A DNA stretch of 42,005 nucleotides from Borreliella americana (GTDB lineage Bacteria > Spirochaetota > Spirochaetia > Borreliales > Borreliaceae): the NCBI RefSeq assembly GCF_021043605.1, contig NZ_JAJNFB010000011.1, positions 1 through 42,005 of the forward strand, written 5' to 3'. Below are positions 38,091-42,005 of this stretch, piece after piece (the first letter of the stretch is position 1; each line of letters starts with the position of its first letter). Made by a program: the position numbers and the translations under genes. The notes beneath the pieces were generated by a model, which was not told where the DNA came from, made no database searches, and saw only the letters and a program-made list of their open reading frames with translations.

Positions 38091-39890
38091 TTAAATCAAA
38101 TTCTCCATAATAAAATTTCGCCTCTCAGGAGTGTTTTGCCCCATATAAAAACCCAATTTTTCTTTTATCTCTTTAATATTAAAAAGATCCACCTTTGTTA
38201 GCTTAATGCTATTAATATCAATAAAACCTTTAAATTCATTTGGAGAAATTTCCCCAAGACCCTTAAACCTTGTCACTTCATATCCTCCCCTAAGCTCAAG
38301 AATGGCTTTTTGCTTTTCTTCCTCAGAATAACAATAGATTGTGATTTTTTTGTTTCTAACCCTAAAAAGAGGAGTTTCTAAAATATACATGTGCCCATTT
38401 AAAATTAAATCCTCAAAAAAAGTCAAGAAAAAAGTTAACAACAAATTCCTAATATGAAATCCATCAAAATCTGCATCGGTTGCTATTATAACCTTATTGT
38501 ATCTTAAATTTTCAATTGATTCTTCAATACCAAGAGCTACCATCATGTTATAAAGCTCTTCATTTTTGTATATTTCAGATTTATTCTTTTCAAACATATT
38601 TTGAGGTTTTCCCCTAAGAGAAAATATGGCCTGAGTATAAACATCTCTACAAGACACCATTGAACCTGTTGCAGAATCCCCCTCTGTTAAGAAGATCATG
38701 GTTTGTTCTGACTGCTTGCTGCTGTCATTAAAATGAAATTTACAATCCTTAAGTTTAGGGATTTTAAAAGATATTTTTTTTGCTCTCTCTCTTGCCTCTT
38801 TTCTTACACTACTTAATTCTTTTCTGAGTCGCTCATTCTCAACTATCTTTTTCTCAATCAATTTTGCAAGTACTTTATCTTTATATAAAATTTCAGAAAT
38901 TATCTTTTGCACTTCCTTTGCAACATTCCCTCTAGTCTCAATATTTCCAAGCTTATTCTTAGTTTGACTTTCAAATATTGGATCTTTAATTTTAACAGAA
39001 AGAGTTGCAACAAGCCCCTCCCTAATATCTGTTGGGGAATACGTTTTTTTAAGAAAATCGTTAATAGCTCTTACAAAGCCCTCTCTAAAACCAGTCTGAT
39101 GAGTACCCCCATCATTGGTATATTGCCCATTAACAAATGAAAAATAGGTCTCCCCATAATTATTTGTATGGGAAAAAGCAAATTCTAAAGTTTTACTAGA
39201 ATAGTAAACAATATCATAAAGCAAATCATCACTTTTAATTTCTGAATTCAAAAAATCTAAAAGACCATTTTTAGATTCAAAAATTTGATCATTATAGTTT
39301 ATTATAAGTCCCTTATTCAAACAAGCATAATGGAAAAATCTTCTTTTGAGAAAATCTTCACTATAAGAATATTTCCCAAATATTTCTGAATCTGCTAAAA
39401 ACTCAACATAAGTACCATCTTTATCAGAAGATTTTATTTCTCTAGATTCCAATAATTTTCCCTTAGAAAACAAAGCCTCAAAAGATTTACCATTTCTTGT
39501 CGATCTTACTAAAAACTTTGAACTTAAGGCATTAACTGCTTTAGTTCCAACCCCATTAAGCCCTACAGAAAATTGAAAAACATCATCATTATACTTGGCT
39601 CCAGTATTAATAACTGAAACGCTTTCAATAACTTTTCCAAGAGGAATTCCTCTTCCATAATCCCTAATAGAAATAAGATTATCTTCTTTTTTTATAAAAA
39701 TTTCATTTCCGCAACCCATAATAAACTCATCAATTGAATTGTCTATTATCTCTTTAATTAAAACATAAATACCATCATCAATATTAGAGCCATCTCCCAA
39801 ACGTCCAATATACATACCAGATCTTAATCTAATATGCTCAAGAGAAGATAGGGTAATTATTTTACTTTCATCATAATTTTGAGTCTTCAT
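38091..39890 (-). CDS. parE: DNA topoisomerase IV subunit B
   Basis: ATPase subunit of topoisomerase IV, 599 residues. GHKL ATPase motifs: EIIDNSIDE (Glu47, Asn51), IRDYGRGIPLG and GLNGVGTKAVNALS. The transducer contains the KDPIFESQTKNKLG block. The TOPRIM domain has TEGDSATG near 400 and DADFDGFHI near 472, followed by KGLGEISPNEFK. Length fits ParE rather than a long GyrB. AAGGA is 6 nt upstream. Begins a parE-parC unit 20 nt after plsC. Corresponds to BB_0036. Confidence 0.94.
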   Translation of the reverse strand: MKTQNYDESKIITLSSLEHIRLRSGMYIGRLGDGSNIDDGIYVLIKEIIDNSIDEFIMGCGNEIFIKKEDNLISIRDYGRGIPLGKVIESVSVINTGAKYNDDVFQFSVGLNGVGTKAVNALSSKFLVRSTRNGKSFEALFSKGKLLESREIKSSDKDGTYVEFLADSEIFGKYSYSEDFLKRRFFHYACLNKGLIINYNDQIFESKNGLLDFLNSEIKSDDLLYDIVYYSSKTLEFAFSHTNNYGETYFSFVNGQYTNDGGTHQTGFREGFVRAINDFLKKTYSPTDIREGLVATLSVKIKDPIFESQTKNKLGNIETRGNVAKEVQKIISEILYKDKVLAKLIEKKIVENERLRKELSSVRKEARERAKKISFKIPKLKDCKFHFNDSSKQSEQTMIFLTEGDSATGSMVSCRDVYTQAIFSLRGKPQNMFEKNKSEIYKNEELYNMMVALGIEESIENLRYNKVIIATDADFDGFHIRNLLLTFFLTFFEDLILNGHMYILETPLFRVRNKKITIYCYSEEEKQKAILELRGGYEVTRFKGLGEISPNEFKGFIDINSIKLTKVDLFNIKEIKEKLGFYMGQNTPERRNFIMENLI

Positions 39891-39910
39891 CTAAATCCTT
39901 GCTTTATAAA

Positions 39911-40648
39911 TTAAATTTTAATAGTTTCAAGCTTTTTAACTATTTGATCTCTAATAATACTAGTGAGATTCTCTTTTTCATATTCATTTAATTTTAAAAC
40001 ATCTATCAAGGGATGGACATGAATATAAATAGATAGCCCAGAATTAAAAATAATATTTTTAATAAAAAAGTTATTAGTATTATAAAGAGTAACAGGAAGA
40101 ATTGATGTTCCTGTCTTTAATGCCATCTTAATTGCACCTTTTTTAAAAACCTTAGTATCCCCCCCTCTATTTCTAGTCCCTTCGGGAAAAATTCCAATAG
40201 ATCTACCCTCTCTCATAACCCTTATTGCCTTAACCTCAGCAGCAGCAGCAGATCTTATACTCTTTCTATTAACAAAAATAACACCCATAACAATCAAAAC
40301 AATATTCACAAAAGGAACCCTAAGCAGCGTATGTTTTGCCAATATTACAAACGGACAGTCAAAAGTATAAATAAAAATTAAAGGATCCATAGCCGCAATA
40401 TGATTTCCCATTATTATTACATTGTTTTTTTTAGGAATATTCTCAGAACCCGTAATAATAATTTTAATTCCAGCAAGCCATAAACTAATCTTAATGCAAG
40501 CTCGCATCACAATAAAACTAAGTCTAACAACATGCCGTTCAAGTAAGAAAACTTTATAAACCAAGTAAAAGGGAAATAAAAAAAAAATTAAAATCAAAAA
40601 AAACAATAACACATTAAAATAAGTTATAATACTTCTTAATATTTTCAT
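39911..40648 (-). CDS. plsC: 1-acyl-sn-glycerol-3-phosphate acyltransferase
   Basis: Makes phosphatidic acid from lysophosphatidic acid at the inner membrane. The 245-residue protein has an N-terminal membrane helix (11-35), the catalytic NHxxxxD as NHIAAMD (His83, Asp88) and the substrate motif FPEGTRNRGG at 154-163. Borrelia scavenges fatty acids and still needs this step to build phospholipids. It starts 8 nt after the preceding gene, with AGGA about 10 nt upstream, suggesting one transcript through parE-parC. Corresponds to BB_0037. Confidence 0.93.
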   Translation of the reverse strand: MKILRSIITYFNVLLFFLILIFFLFPFYLVYKVFLLERHVVRLSFIVMRACIKISLWLAGIKIIITGSENIPKKNNVIIMGNHIAAMDPLIFIYTFDCPFVILAKHTLLRVPFVNIVLIVMGVIFVNRKSIRSAAAAEVKAIRVMREGRSIGIFPEGTRNRGGDTKVFKKGAIKMALKTGTSILPVTLYNTNNFFIKNIIFNSGLSIYIHVHPLIDVLKLNEYEKENLTSIIRDQIVKKLETIKI

Positions 40649-40656
40649 AAAAACTA

Positions 40657-42005
40657 TTATCCTATTTTTTCTATCCGCTCAAGCTTTAATTTTTGCCCTT
40701 TAACTAAGCTTACATCATCTTTTAAAATTTTAATAGGATTTAAAATGATTGTAGAAAATTTTTGCTTTTGAACAACTCTTTCGTTATACTCAAGAAAAAA
40801 AGATTCGACAAGCTTGTAACTACCCATGTCAATCTCATATTCAAGAACAAAATTATTTTTTAAAGGAAAAATATTAAAAATGCCATGATAAATTTTATTC
40901 TCATCAATATAAGTTAAATGGGGATAAGAAAAGTCATAAATTTTATCTTTATACACGTAATTTCCATTAGGAATAAAATAAATATCATTGCCTCTTTTTT
41001 TAATGTTTAAGACATTCTCATCAAACCTCTTAAATGCACCCGCAAATCCACTATTATCATAAGAATTCGTACTGGTGTCAATTTTGACTTCAATGTTTTC
41101 TTTATCCACAATTTTTATCCAAAAGTTGTAAACTATTAAATCTGAAAAAAGAGACTTTGCGCTAACATTAAGAGTGTTGTAAGCAGGTTTTGAAATATAT
41201 TCAATCTTTGCAACTTCTTGAGAATTTTTTCTAAAAAGATTAATCTCGTTTGATTGCTTTTCAAAAGATAAGAATAAAACTTCCTCAATATCTTTGCCAT
41301 GCTTTTTATTATAGTCATGTACATCATACCAAACTCCATGCAAAAATTTATAAACTTCATCTTTGCTTAAATTTTTTAAAGTTTTATAAATATTATTATC
41401 GATTTTACCAACTTTTTCATTCACAGAAGAAAGATAATATCTACCCTGAACATGAGAATATTCATATTTTTCAATCTTACTAATTATTAAATCTTCCCCC
41501 ACTTTTTCATATTTTTCTAAAGAAATAGGATAGCTTTCTCTTGATCTATTTTCTTCATAAGCCGAAGATCTTGCATACTTGTTGATAAGAACAGTACCAT
41601 TAACTTTGTCAAAAAATATAGGTTTATAAGAAGATACATCATTTAAAACAGATTTTTGAAAAACATATAAAACAGATTTATCTTTTAAAAATCCCTGAAC
41701 AACTATATTAAAATCATAATCACCTGTAATATCTTCAAGATACATGTTATAAGAATTTTTTGGATCAATATCTATTTGAGTTTTAAAAAGAATCTTTCCG
41801 ACTTTAGCTTTAGGATCAAAACCAATAATAAACAAATACGCATTAAGATTTGAAAAATTTTGGGCTAAAACTACTTGTTCAAAATAAACATCTAAATTTA
41901 AATTTTCCTGCTGAACTAAAAGAATTTTATAACCTTTTAAATCTATAATATCCCCAAAAAAATCTTCCATTTTATTAACTTCTAAAACATTGGAATTTGG
42001 ATTAT
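40657..42005 (-). CDS. Lipocalin-like envelope protein, 5' end outside the window
   Basis: A frame open from the right edge to the TAA at 40657. The first ATG in the window (41970) has no ribosome site, and codons upstream of it up to 42003 contain no stop, so the true start and any signal peptide lie beyond the edge. At least 448 residues are present. The C-terminal half begins with [11 protein letters not shown], a G-x-W lipocalin-like start, followed by alternating strands. From memory, the B. burgdorferi equivalent BB_0038 carries a pallilysin-related adhesin annotation; no HExxH protease motif is present here. Ends 8 nt before plsC. Confidence 0.7.
   Translation of the reverse strand, partial: NPNSNVLEVNKMEDFFGDIIDLKGYKILLVQQENLNLDVYFEQVVLAQNFSNLNAYLFIIGFDPKAKVGKILFKTQIDIDPKNSYNMYLEDITGDYDFNIVVQGFLKDKSVLYVFQKSVLNDVSSYKPIFFDKVNGTVLINKYARSSAYEENRSRESYPISLEKYEKVGEDLIISKIEKYEYSHVQGRYYLSSVNEKVGKIDNNIYKTLKNLSKDEVYKFLHGVWYDVHDYNKKHGKDIEEVLFLSFEKQSNEINLFRKNSQEVAKIEYISKPAYNTLNVSAKSLFSDLIVYNFWIKIVDKENIEVKIDTSTNSYDNSGFAGAFKRFDENVLNIKKRGNDIYFIPNGNYVYKDKIYDFSYPHLTYIDENKIYHGIFNIFPLKNNFVLEYEIDMGSYKLVESFFLEYNERVVQKQKFSTIILNPIKILKDDVSLVKGQKLKLERIEKIG

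Overview
The window looks like the left, near-telomeric end of the linear chromosome of a Lyme-disease Borrelia (Borreliella, B. burgdorferi sensu lato). The DNA is very AT-rich. From about 4.1 kb to the right edge the gene order matches the known left end of the B. burgdorferi chromosome (BB_0001 to BB_0038, recalled from memory): hypothetical protein, exported GH3 hydrolase, UDP-sugar pyrophosphorylase-like protein, phosphohexomutase, trpS, AI-2E-type permease, HAD hydrolase, cdaA-cdaR-acpS-DUF2225-truA-hypothetical-priA, udk, rhodanese-like, YitT, RluD-like, pfp, queA-ruvB-ruvA, folD-yebC, lipoprotein and outer-membrane genes, two signal-peptidase genes, smpB, p13, parE-parC, plsC. I cannot name the species. 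No telomere consensus is visible, and base 1 already lies inside a pseudogene.

Region 1-4.1 kb is accessory subtelomeric DNA. It holds a decayed, inverted, internally deleted copy of the pyrophosphorylase gene (1-665), an intact helical surface-type lipoprotein (796-1569), a lipoprotein gene broken by a single in-frame TAA (2302-3180), a truncated lipoprotein (3408-3629) and unrecognised remnants. It ends at a perfect 86-bp loopless palindrome (4090-4175) that contains the first 22 bases of the next gene. Palindrome plus inverted gene copy suggest that the chromosome end was remodelled by an inverted-duplication or telomere-fusion type event. This is the most interesting part of the window.

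Region 4.1-42 kb is compact conserved housekeeping DNA in alternating blocks. Leftward blocks: 4.8-7.3, 9.3-12.4, 18.8-19.8, 20.9-26.8, 28.0-29.7, 31.5-33.5 and 35.6-42 kb. Rightward blocks: 7.4-9.2, 12.5-18.8, 19.9-20.9, 26.9-28.0, 29.8-31.5 and 33.6-35.5 kb. Genes within blocks often overlap by 1-26 bp, and three convergent pairs overlap at their 3' ends. Functions include sugar-phosphate chemistry (phosphohexomutase, UDPGP-like protein, PPi-dependent phosphofructokinase), c-di-AMP synthesis, replication and recombination (PriA, RuvAB, topoisomerase IV), tRNA modification and charging (TruA, QueA, TrpRS), envelope biogenesis (signal peptidase I, Bam-associated lipoprotein, P13, PlsC), folate metabolism and trans-translation.

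Several conserved-looking proteins have lost catalytic residues: a second signal peptidase lacks both Ser and Lys, a rhodanese lacks its Cys, and an FGE-type domain has no Cys. A near-perfect promoter with its -10 box 7 nt from an ATG suggests a leaderless mRNA at 33602. I found no tRNA, rRNA, CRISPR array, intact transposase or riboswitch.
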